Assembly: GCF_002154335.2 (NCBI RefSeq)
Contig: NZ_MTPX02000017.1
Span: 1 to 49,948, forward strand
Direction: 5' to 3'
DNA length: 49,948 bases
Source of the DNA: Actinomyces ruminis
GTDB taxonomy: Bacteria > Actinomycetota > Actinomycetes > Actinomycetales > Actinomycetaceae
Under the pieces are notes generated by a model. The model made no database searches and was not told where the DNA came from. It saw nothing but the letters and a program-made list of their open reading frames with translations. Within the stretch, counting starts at the first letter, position 1; the number at the start of each line of letters is the position of its first letter. The translations under genes were made by a program, and so were the position numbers. Of the stretch, positions 29,475 to 37,652 are shown in pieces.

Positions 29475-29869
29475 GGACATCGGCGCCATGTGGCGCCCGG
29501 CCACGTGATCGCCGCTCTCACCGCTCTGGCTCCGATGGCGCGCCTCTAGCTTGCACACTTACGCTCCATCCCCAAACCCGTTTTCCGCATGATTCCACGG
29601 TTTCTATCCAACCGGCAGAAGACGTGAAGCGCTTCCCGTGTGCAATGAAGCCCTCGTTGCACACGGGAGCACCTCCAGCCAATTCACCCCTAACCGCCAC
29701 TCCCGCGCAATTACAACGAAAAGTCGGAGCGCGCGGAGTTTGTCATGACAGCTCCAGTGTGCGGCCCGCCACCCCAGCGGGCGGTTACCCGTCAAGACCA
29801 CCAACCGAGCAGCCTCTCACGTCGCCACCCCATGATTCCGCGCCGCATCCCGACCGGTATTGAGATGCC
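29475..29869. other. Intergenic region with a perfect 11-bp inverted repeat
   Basis: No credible gene lies here. CCCGTGTGCAA (29635-29645) and TTGCACACGGG (29657-29667) form a perfect 11-base stem with an 11-base loop. A GCTTGCACAC stretch near 29549 resembles half of it. Purpose is unknown. Confidence 0.5.
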
Positions 29870-29900
29870 TTGACATGAACGCGGCGCACCACGCTAACCT
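29870..29900 (+). promoter_or_regulatory. Promoter for the Met-rich leader
   Basis: A consensus -35 TTGACA (29870-29875) precedes TAACCT (29895-29900), which fits the actinobacterial TANNNT -10. The expected start of transcription falls at or next to the A of the leader ATG (29907), predicting a leaderless transcript. Confidence 0.55.
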
Positions 29901-29906
29901 CGCCCC

Positions 29907-29981
29907 ATGACTGCTTCGACGTCCGCGACCCGTGCCCTGATGGCGCGCGCCGAAAGCATGTTCAGAATGCAGATGCGCTGA
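29907..29981 (+). CDS. Met-rich 24-residue putative leader peptide
   Basis: A short open frame begins at the predicted transcription start and ends at TGA 29979-29981. Five of its 24 residues are Met, three of them within the last seven (ending SMFRMQMR). A hairpin followed by a T-run begins right at the stop codon. Two genes of methionine/cysteine metabolism follow. This is the layout of a translational attenuator responding to charged Met-tRNA. The sequence shows the ORF, codon cluster and hairpin; the control mechanism is inferred. It is too short to be a sure coding sequence. Confidence 0.5.
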   Translation: MTASTSATRALMARAESMFRMQMR

Positions 29982-30004
29982 CAGCGCCAGCCGTCGCTGT
30001 TTTA
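29981..30004 (+). terminator. Hairpin with T-run after the leader peptide
   Basis: ACAGCG (29981-29986) pairs with CGCTGT (29995-30000) around an 8-base loop, directly followed by TTT. The stem is short (six pairs). The bases GCGCTG at the end of the leader ORF could compete for CAGCGC, giving mutually exclusive structures. Confidence 0.45.
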
Positions 30005-30007
30005 AAA

Positions 30008-30067
30008 GTAACGGTAAGAGTCCGAGCCGCCCACGGGCGCTCGTCGTACTCCGCGGCCGCCGGTTAC
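30008..30067 (+). promoter_or_regulatory. Predicted structured RNA in the malY leader
   Basis: Nested complementary segments are visible: GTAACGG with CCGGTTAC (outer, imperfect), GAGT with ACTC, CGAGC with GCTCG, and GCC with GGC around the apex. Together they form one long interrupted stem-loop between the leader hairpin and the malY-like gene. It does not match a SAM riboswitch core that I can recall. Function unknown. Confidence 0.4.
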
Positions 30068-30134
30068 ATCGGCCCGTGTTCAAACCCCGGTAATCCTCCA
30101 TTCACCGCCGCCACGCACCCGCCCCCTCTTCACC

Positions 30135-30199
30135 GAGACCGGCACAAGTGACGCATCGACACCGGCACTAATGACGTGCCGAGATCGGTCGATATGGCG
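30135..30199 (+). repeat. Family A 23-bp repeat, nearly three units (plus orientation)
   Basis: Units start at 30135, 30158 and 30181 (GAGACCGGCACAAGTGAC, GACACCGGCACTAATGAC, then partial GAGATCGGTCGATATGG). The array sits just upstream of the malY-like start and is inverted relative to 21585-21630. Confidence 0.8.
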
Positions 30200-30225
30200 G
30201 CAGCCCAAGTCTTCCAGGAACCACC

Positions 30226-31559
30226 ATGACCGCCTTTGCCCCCGCCGCCGTCGCAGCCAACGCCTTCGTCCCGCCTGCCCCGGAGAGCCAGGCGCCGCCC
30301 GCCGACGCCGCCACTGCGTCCACCACCGCACCCGTACCCCGCACCCCGCACGCCTCCGCCTCCCCCTTCGACGTCGTCCACGACCGCGCCGGCACCGCGA
30401 GCCTGAAGTGGGACTTCGCGGCCGAGCGCGGCCGCCCCGATACCGCCCTGCCGCTGTGGGTGGCCGACATGGATCACCCCACCGCCCCCTGCGTCATCAA
30501 CGCCCTGCTGTGGCGGGTGCGGCACGGCATCTTCGGCTACACCGAGCCCGACGCCGCCTACAACGCCACGCTGGCCGCCTGGTTCGCCCGCCGCTACGAC
30601 TGGCGCATCGACCCCGCGTGGAACGTCATCACTCCGGGAGTCGTGCCCGCGCTGGCGACGGCGGTGCGGGCCCTGACCGAGCCGGGCGACGCCGTCGTCA
30701 TTGAGGAGCCCGTCTACTACCCGTTCCGGGAGGTGGTCGAGCAGCAGGGGCGTGTGGTGGCCCCGGCCCCGCTGGTGCGCGGCGCCGACGGTGTCTACCG
30801 CCGCGACCTGGAGGCCCTGGACGCCGCACTCACCGCCTCCGGTGCCCGCCTGCTGCTCCTGTGCAACCCGCACAATCCGGTGGGCCGGGTGTGGACCCGC
30901 GCCGAGCTGACCGAGCTGGCTCGGATAACCGGCCGTCACGGCACGCTCGTGGTCTCCGACGAGGTGCACGCCGACCTCGCCCTGCCCGGCCACCGCACCA
31001 CCCCCTTCGCGTCCCTGAGCGCCGACGCCGCCGCCCGCACCATCACCTGCACCTCGCCGTCGAAGTCCTTCAACCTGGCCGGGCTGCAGGTGGCCAATAT
31101 CCTCATTGCCGACCCCGAGCTACGTGCGCGCTTCCGCTCCGCCCTCGGCGCCGCCGGCTACTCCCAGCCAATGTGCTGGGGCTGACGGCCTGCCAGGCGG
31201 CCTACAAGTCCGGCGACGTCTGGCTTGACGCCCTGCGGCGGCATGTCGAGTACGCGCGCCGTCACGTCATCCGGCGCTTGGAGCGGGTGCCCGGCATTGA
31301 GGTCTCTCCCTGCGAGGGCACCTACCTGCTGTGGCTGGACTGCTCCGGGCTGCTGGAGACCGCGGGCCTGAGCGCAGCGGAACTGGACGACTTCATCACC
31401 AATCAGGCCGGCCTATGGCTCGACGACGGCGCCCTGTTCGGCACCGGCGGCGCCGGTTTCACCCGGCTCAACATCGCCTGCCCGCAGGCAACCCTGGACG
31501 AAGCGCTGGATCGCCTGGAAATCGCCGTGCACGGCCTACTCACCCGCCCCGCCGCCTGA
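30226..31559 (+). CDS. MalY/PatB-type PLP enzyme (putative cystathionine beta-lyase), one frameshift
   Basis: A fold-type I aminotransferase-like protein of 444 residues after adding one C near 31168. The PLP lysine is in TSPSKSFNLAGLQ (about residue 280). LWVADMDHPTAP and NPHNPVGRVWTRAEL are typical of the MalY/PatB group, and the restored frame gives YSQPNVLGLTACQAAY. An Ala/Pro-rich N-terminal extension of about 45 residues is unusual; internal starts are possible. MalY/PatB enzymes cleave cystathionine to homocysteine. It is followed by a MetB-type gene, supporting a role in methionine synthesis or sulfur salvage. Upstream lie the Met-rich leader and a repeat array. Confidence 0.85.
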
Positions 31560-31594
31560 CCCGCCTCCCCTCTCTCGCCGGTCTCCCTCTCGCC

Positions 31595-31617
31595 GAAACC
31601 GGCACATATAACGCGCC
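31595..31617 (+). repeat. Family A 23-bp repeat, single unit
   Basis: One unit (GAAACCGGCACATATAAC) lies in the gap between the malY-like and metB-like genes, in plus orientation. Confidence 0.55.
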
Positions 31618-31655
31618 CAGCGCGCCCAACCCTCCCAAACAGCCAGAAAGCTCCT

Positions 31656-32881
31656 ATGTCCATCACCGATTCCATCCCCGCGCAGTCCTCCGACGTCGTC
31701 CCCGGCCCCGCCATCGCCGCCTCGGAGTGTCGCACCGCCCCGATCCAGCACCATCAGTCCTGGGCAGACTCCCCCACCCCCTGGCGGCTCGACACCGTGC
31801 TGGCGCACGTGGGTACCGGCACCGACCCGGCCACCGGTGCCATCACGACGCCGATCCACCTGTCGACGGCCTTCGGGCACCCGGAGCTGGGAGCCTCCAC
31901 GGGCTACGACTACACGCGCACCGCCTCCCCCACCCGCGACGTCCTACAGGATGCGCTGGCACGGCTCGACGGCGGGGCGGCCGGGTTCGCCCTGTCCTCC
32001 GGGATGGCGGCGGTACAGCTGACGGTCACCACGTTGGCGCCGTATGGTTCGCGGATCGTCGCCCTGGAGGACTTGTACGGCGGCACCTACCGGTACTTGA
32101 AATGCCTGGCCGACGACGGCGCCTATGAGGTGGACTTCGTGGTCGGCGAGGCGGGCCTGCGTGAGGCTCTGCGCCGTCCCGCCGCGCTGGTGCTGATCGA
32201 GACGCCCACCAACCCGATGATGACCGAGTTGGACATTGCGCGGGTGGCCGAATGGGCGCATGCGGCCGGCGCCCTCCTGGCGGTGGACAACACCTTCTAC
32301 ACCCCGGTGATCTGCCGCCCGCTGGAGTTGGGGGCGGACGTGGCCGTGTACTCGGCAACCAAGTACCTGGCCGGGCACAACGACGTCATGGCGGGCGCGG
32401 TCGTTGTCGCCGATCTGGCACTGGGCGAGCGGCTCCAGTATCAGTTGAACACCACCGGGGCGACGCTGGGCCCCTTCGACGCCTTCCTGCTGCTGCGCGG
32501 CCTGAAGACGCTGTCGCTGCGCATGGAGCGGCATGAGGCCAACGCCCGAAGGATAGTCGAGTTCCTGGACGCCGACGCCGGGTGGGGCGGGTGCTGTATC
32601 CGGGGCGCTCGGGCATGGTGTCCTTCGAGCCGGCCGACGGCGTCGATGTGGCGGCCTTCCTCGCGGCGGTGCACGTGTTCACCTTCGCCGAGTCGCTGGG
32701 CGGGGTGGAGTCGCTGGTGACGTGTCCGAGTGTGCAGACGCACGCGGACGTCCCGCCGGCCACCCGCGCCGCCTACGGACTGACGGACCAGTTGTTGCGG
32801 CTGAGCGTGGGCATTGAGGACGCCGCGGATCTGGTCGCCGATCTGGACCAGGCGCTGGAGCGGGCGGCACAGCGTAAGTAG
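31656..32881 (+). CDS. Cys/Met-metabolism PLP enzyme (cystathionine gamma-synthase or gamma-lyase type), one frameshift
   Basis: A trans-sulfuration enzyme of 408 residues after adding one C near 32578. The PLP lysine is in [14 protein letters not shown] (near residue 237). Other family marks are [35 protein letters not shown] and VDNTFYTPV. The restored frame reads [16 protein letters not shown], then [13 protein letters not shown] and LRLSVGIED, the conserved ending. An N-terminal extension of about 45 residues precedes the domain. Synthase and lyase cannot be told apart from sequence alone; pairing with a MalY-type lyase favours the synthase. It is co-directional with malY-like, 96 bases apart. 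Confidence 0.88.
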
Positions 32882-32974
32882 GGCCATAAGGGCGGTGACG
32901 GCAGTGCCAGGTGCGGCCGAGGCCACAGGCACATTCGGTAACGGGTTAGCAACGCGGCCGCGTAGGCTGTCCTC

Positions 32975-33458
32975 ATGGATTCCACCACAGGTCCAAGTTT
33001 CCTGATCTCGGCCACAGAATTACTTGCCCGCAGGGAGCAAAGACAACGGGAGGCCGCCGCGGCTACGGCCACCGAGCAGTATCTGCCCCCCGAGTCGTGG
33101 GCGTCATGCCGCCGACCGCCCAGATCGACGGCCCTCGCGTGACGGCCGGACACCACGCGGCAAGAAGCCGGTTATCCCGCCGGTGCTGTACCTGCCCTCG
33201 ACCGGCGCCCCGAACACCTACGGAGCCGAGATCGAGTTGCGCAAAACGAACGACGGGCGCATGGCGCTGCTGGCCTACACGGCGCTGGATCGCCTGGCTG
33301 ACTGCATGGGGCCACACCAGCCCTGGGTGCTGTACCCCACCGAGAGACTGGGTGATCTGGAATCCGTGGAGCACTACGACGTCATCTACCTGGACTTGCC
33401 GGTGCCGCAGGAGCTTTGGCGCACGGCGGCGGACGTGGATCGGAGGTCGGTGCGATGA
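32975..33458 (+). CDS. SAV_915-family protein, two frameshifts
   Basis: Adding one G near 33100 and one base near 33158 joins three frames into a 161-residue protein. Conserved features are VLYLPSTG, the IELRKTNDGRMALLAYTALD core with LADCMGPHQPWVLYPTERL, and YDVIYLDLPVP. These mark the SAV_915 family, small actinobacterial proteins commonly encoded beside WXG100-like and large polymorphic proteins; their function is not known to me. ATG 32975 lies six bases after TAGGCT, suggesting a leaderless transcript. The stop overlaps the next start (ATGA), so this is the first gene of the type VII-associated operon. Confidence 0.7.
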
Positions 33459-33748
33459 GCGAGGAGTTCCGCTTCGACTACAACATGGCAATTGCGATCG
33501 CAGGCAAATTCGCCACCGCCCAGGACGACCTGGAGGCGAACGAGTCGACTATGCCCTATTCGGTGGATGCCGGTGACGGCAGCACCTACATCACCAGCAT
33601 GATCTCCCAGCTGGCGGTGGACGCCGGCACGCTCGCACTGGCCGCCGAACTCGGCAACACCAATATGAAGAATGCCATCGACCTGGTCACCGGCGCCGAC
33701 GACGACGTCGCGCAGACCTTCCGCGACATGGCGGAGGACATGCCATGA
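33455..33748 (+). CDS. Small WXG100-like helical protein
   Basis: A 97-residue, acidic, helical protein (YNMAIAIAGKFATAQDDLEA, GTLALAAELGNTNMKNAIDL, DDDVAQTFRDMAEDM). It has the length and two-helix pattern of WXG100/Esx proteins but no WXG turn is visible. It overlaps SAV_915 (ATGA at 33455) and the next large gene (ATGA at 33745). This is the position taken by the small partner of LXG-type effectors. A role as a secretion partner is inferred. Confidence 0.6.
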   Translation: MSEEFRFDYNMAIAIAGKFATAQDDLEANESTMPYSVDAGDGSTYITSMISQLAVDAGTLALAAELGNTNMKNAIDLVTGADDDVAQTFRDMAEDMP

Positions 33749-34932
33749 GCACGGGTTTCCCTGTAGACACCGGCGGCGATGTATGCACCGCTCAGATCGA
33801 CACCACGATCCCCGGGAGTGTGGAGTCGGTTGACAGCGCCGCCGACTGGCTCAAGAAGCTCCAAGATGGATTCGACGATGCGGATTCACAGTTTTCAGGC
33901 GCGTCGAGCACAGCTCGCTACACCCTTTCAGGCAAGATTGCTGGTGCTGCCGCGGACTACGCAGACGACTTGCACGATGCTTGCGACGACGCTTACAACC
34001 GCGCCAAAAACGCTGTGGATGTGATCCGTTCCTTCGCTGACCAGCTGGGTTGGCGTAAGGACGATATGGCCGAGCACCGCGAGACCGCAATCGCGGGCGG
34101 ACTTGAGGTGGTTGGGAACGTCATTGTGGCGCCGACCCCGGTGTCGAAGCCCGCCGACCTGGGAGATGATGCTACAGCGGCCGAGAAGCAGGAGTGGACG
34201 ACCGCAAACGACGCCTACTAGGACTACCAGACCAAGAAGGCCCTATTCGACGAGGTCAGCGAGGACGTCCAGGACACCTTTGACGAACTCGACGATTGGA
34301 TCACCGAGCACCTGGCGACCGCCGAGTCCGACACGCTGGACAACGTCCTCATGGACGGGGTCAAGGAGATGGTGGAGAACGCCATCGGCGAAGGATTCGA
34401 AGCAGGAACGCAAAACGTCTACTACAACAAGGCCACCGCGCTGTACGATGCCGCCGTCGCAGCGGCGACCGCGAAGGCAATCGAGCGCTCAGGCAATCCC
34501 GCCGTCAGATCCGGCAGTAAGTCACCGAATCAGGACACTGTAAACAGGAACCTGAGCCGTTCCCCTAAAGCTGACACCGCCGAACAAGTAGCCAAAACCG
34601 GGAAGAAAGTAGCAAAAGGCGTTGGTGTCTCGATAACCCTCGGATTCATTGGCATTGAGCTCGCAACAGGGGACTCGCCGTCCGAGGTCTTGGTTCCAGC
34701 CGCAGCTTCGGCAGCAACGGCGGTCGCCATAGCGGGAGCACCAGTGTGGGCAACCCTGTTCGTGACAGGGTCCGTAGCAGTAGGCGTAGGTCATCTCTAT
34801 CAGAACTATATTCCATTGGAAATACGCGGAAAGATAGATGAGGGCCTGAATGACATGTGGGACTGGGGTGCAGACCGCGTGGATGACGCGACCGACTGGG
34901 CCTCCAACCAATGGAATCGGATCTTTGGATGA
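33745..34932 (+). CDS. Putative type VII-secreted effector with in-frame TAG stop
   Basis: The frame starts at ATG 33745 and would encode 395 residues but is cut by TAG at 34219-34221 (after TANDAY), then continues in the same frame with DYQTKKALFDEVSEDV. The N-terminal half is a helical, WXG/LXG-like domain (SVDSAADWLKKLQDGF, YADDLHDACDDAYNRAKNAV). The C-terminal part has hydrophobic Ala/Gly-rich helices (GVGVSITLGFIGIELATG; AAASAATAVAIAGAPVW) and ends EIRGKIDEGLNDMWDW, then DWASNQWNRIF. That ending is duplicated at 36480-36596. A membrane-acting toxin tip is a reasonable guess. The TAG may be a real disruption. The next gene overlaps by ATGA. Confidence 0.6.
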
Positions 34933-35810
34933 GTTCGGATAGTCATATGTCCAGTTGGAGGGGACGCCGGAAGTATCCGCGCGTTACCACCTGCCACCAG
35001 GCAGATATCGACCGTTCGAAATCTCCTTGGTGGGAGGCACTATTAGCGAGCGGAACACTCCTCCTTGCCTGGATGTTGGCAACGTTGGTAGGCAACACCT
35101 CTTGCGCAGTCGTTTTCGGGCTAGTCGCGACAGGCTTTGCGATACATATTCCGGTTGCAGTGGATCATCTTGGGGCTTTGCGACGTGTGCGTGAGTACTG
35201 GCGGCACGCCGAAGGCGCCACACTGTTCTTCCCCGACCGGAGCATCGCCATAGCCGAGTACGCGTTCTTCGCCCTGGTGTTTCTCGCCGGCCTGCTCGGC
35301 ATCTGCCTGGTGTGGTACGCCCAGCTCACAGCAACCCCCATCGGCACCACCATGCGAGGAACCGTATTCCTCTCCTCCATTACGGTCGGCTTGGCCACCG
35401 CGTCCTGGCGAAAGACCCCCTTCACGCTACGCCCCAGCCCCGCACTGACCCTCACCCACCACGGCATCCACATCTGGCCCAGCACCCGCCATAGCACATA
35501 CGTGTCATGGGAAAGCCGGCCCGAAGTCACCGAAGTAGTCGCCTACCGACTACTCCTAACCACCACCGCCAACGCCGTCATCAACAGCCAGACAGGAACC
35601 TACGAGTTCCCCATGGGCACCCTGCCCATCGAATACGTCCAACTACGCCGCGTAATCGAGTTCTACACCCGCCACCGTCGGCTGCGCCACGAACTCGCCA
35701 AGCCAGAGGGTCTCGCACGCGTCCGCTCCCTCATGCAACAAACCGTCCAAGAAGTCGAACAACAACTACCCCCACAACCACGCAGACGCCCACGCCGCCA
35801 CCGTAAGTGA
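34929..35810 (+). CDS. Four-helix membrane protein, putative immunity protein 1
   Basis: About 293 residues from ATG 34929, overlapping the effector stop as ATGA. Two hydrophobic hairpins are visible: ALLASGTLLLAWMLATLVG with AVVFGLVATGFAIHIPV, and ALVFLAGLLGICLVW with TVFLSSITVGLATASW. A cytoplasmic tail follows (LTHHGIHIWPS; VIEFYTRHRRLRHELAKPEG; QTVQEVEQQ). It is homologous to the gene at 36593, including the helix pattern and the VIEFYT-RH tail. Tight coupling to a toxin-like C-terminus and duplication with it suggest immunity. No known family recognised. Confidence 0.6.
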   Translation: MSSDSHMSSWRGRRKYPRVTTCHQADIDRSKSPWWEALLASGTLLLAWMLATLVGNTSCAVVFGLVATGFAIHIPVAVDHLGALRRVREYWRHAEGATLFFPDRSIAIAEYAFFALVFLAGLLGICLVWYAQLTATPIGTTMRGTVFLSSITVGLATASWRKTPFTLRPSPALTLTHHGIHIWPSTRHSTYVSWESRPEVTEVVAYRLLLTTTANAVINSQTGTYEFPMGTLPIEYVQLRRVIEFYTRHRRLRHELAKPEGLARVRSLMQQTVQEVEQQLPPQPRRRPRRHRK

Positions 35811-35969
35811 ACCACGCACAACGACTCCTCCCAGAATGACCAACCATGTCTACCGTTCATGACGCCCATTCCGCCCCTCTACCAATTTCGATGAAGGGCC
35901 CAGCGACACGTAGAACTCGGGATCCGAGAGGGTAGCGGACGCAGGCGACTAATCGCAGCGAGCATTCGG

Positions 35970-36596
35970 ATGAAGTGGACATCTAGAGCGTCGGGAGATG
36001 CCCAGGACGCACCAGGGAATACATATCAAGGCACAATCACCTGCGAGCGTGCGGACAGCAGCTCATCGACACGGCGAGCATTGTTGGCGATGGGTGCAGT
36101 GTCAGCCTTCGGCTGCTGCATGTTCATCGGCATCGACAGACCATCTCTCGCGGTCATCTTTGCGGCTTATGGGAGTCAATGCCTGCTTCTTGCACCATAC
36201 GTATCTAACAGAGAATCGGCGATTCGTCAGCATGCCGCAACCGTTTGGCGGTTCAGTGGAGGCGCCGCCACATCGTCGGCCTCGTTCGCGGCATTCCTCT
36301 ACAACCAGGCAATAATCGTCCTAACGACGTGTACAATACTGGTCGCTGTCTGGATGGCATGGACATCACCCGAGACACGGGTTGGCGGACTCGCATTCGC
36401 TACCGGAGTAGCCGCTCCTGCCGTCGCTGCGTCCGTCATAGCATTCGGTGTCGGATACGCCTACGAGCGTATGGTGACTTTGGAGACCCGCGAGAAGATC
36501 GACGAAGGACTCAACGACACTTGGGACTGGATCACCGATCGTGTAGACGACGTCGGCGACTGGGCATCCGATCAATGGAACAGAATCTTCAAATGA
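35970..36596 (+). CDS. Orphan effector C-terminal cassette, membrane-active type
   Basis: A 208-residue open frame with four hydrophobic stretches, ending VTLETREKIDEGLNDTWDW and DWASDQWNRIFK. The last ~75 residues match the C-terminus of the effector at 33745-34932 (Gly/Ala-rich helix AFATGVAAPAVAASVIAFGV, then the KIDEGLND segment). No WXG/LXG-like N-terminal domain is attached. Its start is uncertain: ATG 35970 lacks a good ribosome site, and the first half resembles the membrane region of the immunity-like protein, so this may be a recombination remnant. GC is clearly lower than in flanking genes. Confidence 0.5.
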   Translation: MKWTSRASGDAQDAPGNTYQGTITCERADSSSSTRRALLAMGAVSAFGCCMFIGIDRPSLAVIFAAYGSQCLLLAPYVSNRESAIRQHAATVWRFSGGAATSSASFAAFLYNQAIIVLTTCTILVAVWMAWTSPETRVGGLAFATGVAAPAVAASVIAFGVGYAYERMVTLETREKIDEGLNDTWDWITDRVDDVGDWASDQWNRIFK

Positions 36597-37428
36597 AACC
36601 AAAGAACTACGCAGCCAAGGGGGCGCTTCGAAAGAAACAGATTCCGGGGGTAGTACATACCTTCGACGAATATGAACGCATTAGGCTTAACGAGCTGAGG
36701 GTTCTGCCATTATTGGCCGCCTCATGCCTGTTTACATCCTGGCTGACAACGACGCTTGCACAAGCAACCACCTTAAGCTTAGTGTTCGGAACATTGGCCG
36801 GTTACTATTCTTTGTGCATTCCTGCAGTAGTGTCCATGCGGAGAGCTCATCTGTATGCTCATCAGTACTGGCATGCAACAACTGGCGGAGTCGAGTTGAC
36901 TTCAAGTAGGTCATGGCCGAAGATAATCTATACCGCCTCCACGGTAGCTGCCCTCTTCTGCGGACCGCTGATCGAAATCATACTTCCATGGCTCACCGTC
37001 GACAGAATACCGGAAACTATTGGCGGATCTATCCTCGCCGTAGTACTAGTTCTGTTTATTGCTTACGAATGGCGTTGGCACCCCAAAAGACCACGGAAAG
37101 GCCCTGTTGTAATCCTGACACCCGATGGAATATTGGCATGGCCAAACGAGCCCTACGGCTCTCAGATTCCATGGACGACGTTTCCTACAGCAAATGGCAT
37201 AGCAAACCACTCCTTGCACATCGCCACAAGTAATCGTTTGCATTTCTTAGTACCCATTGCATTCTTAGCAATCACGGTAGGCAGCTCGCCCGCGTCATAG
37301 AGTTCTACACCAAACACATCAACCTCCGCTACGAACTCACCACCCCCGAAGGACTCAACCATGTCAAACTCCTCATGCACAACACCGTCGAACAAGTCGA
37401 ACAAACCCTGGAACCCAAGAAGCACTGA
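36593..37428 (+). CDS. Four-helix membrane protein, putative immunity protein 2, one frameshift
   Basis: ATG 36593 overlaps the preceding stop as ATGA, as in the first cassette. Adding one C near 37282 extends the frame to 278 residues and restores ARVIEFYTKHINLRYELTTP and HNTVEQVEQTLEP, matching the tail of the 34929 gene. Helices are visible at LLAASCLFTSWLTTTLA, TLSLVFGTLAGYYSLCIPAV, AALFCGPLIEIILPWLTV and GGSILAVVLVLFIAYEW. GC is low for this genome (near 50%), suggesting recent acquisition. The homolog at 34929 supports a shared role. Confidence 0.6.
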
Positions 37429-37595
37429 AATGGAGCAGCATGCCAACCACGATTTGCACCGCGTCGGCCGTGGCAGGCCTGAAAGATAGCCGCATCTGAC
37501 CCGCCGTGGCCCCGCATCCGGCAAGGCTGCGGCGCCACGACCGATTTCGTATCACCTCTTGCGCCGAACCGTTACCTGCGCTACCTTGGCCGGTT

Positions 37596-37635
37596 GAGAC
37601 AACGTTGTCTCGACCAAGTGAGACGACGTCATCGA
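37596..37635. promoter_or_regulatory. LacI-type operators upstream of the sugar operon
   Basis: O1 is a perfect 16-base palindrome, GAGACAACGTTGTCTC (37596-37611). O2 (37620-37635) begins GAGACGACGTCATC, keeping the left half-site, with centres 24 bases apart. A related site (CGACGTCATC) precedes the lacI-type gene at 44299-44314. The LacI repressor encoded at 43296 is the expected binder. Confidence 0.7.
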
Positions 37636-37652
37636 TGACCAAAGGAGTCCAC

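Noticed and set aside
29447..29863. A 138-codon open frame after the TetR gene
   Set aside because: Starts directly at the tetR stop, contains the terminator-like hairpins, and is Pro/Ser-rich with no domain.
29981..30067. SAM-I or SAM-IV riboswitch upstream of malY-type gene
   Set aside because: I could not find the conserved core or pseudoknot segments; the visible structure is a simple hairpin plus one long interrupted stem.
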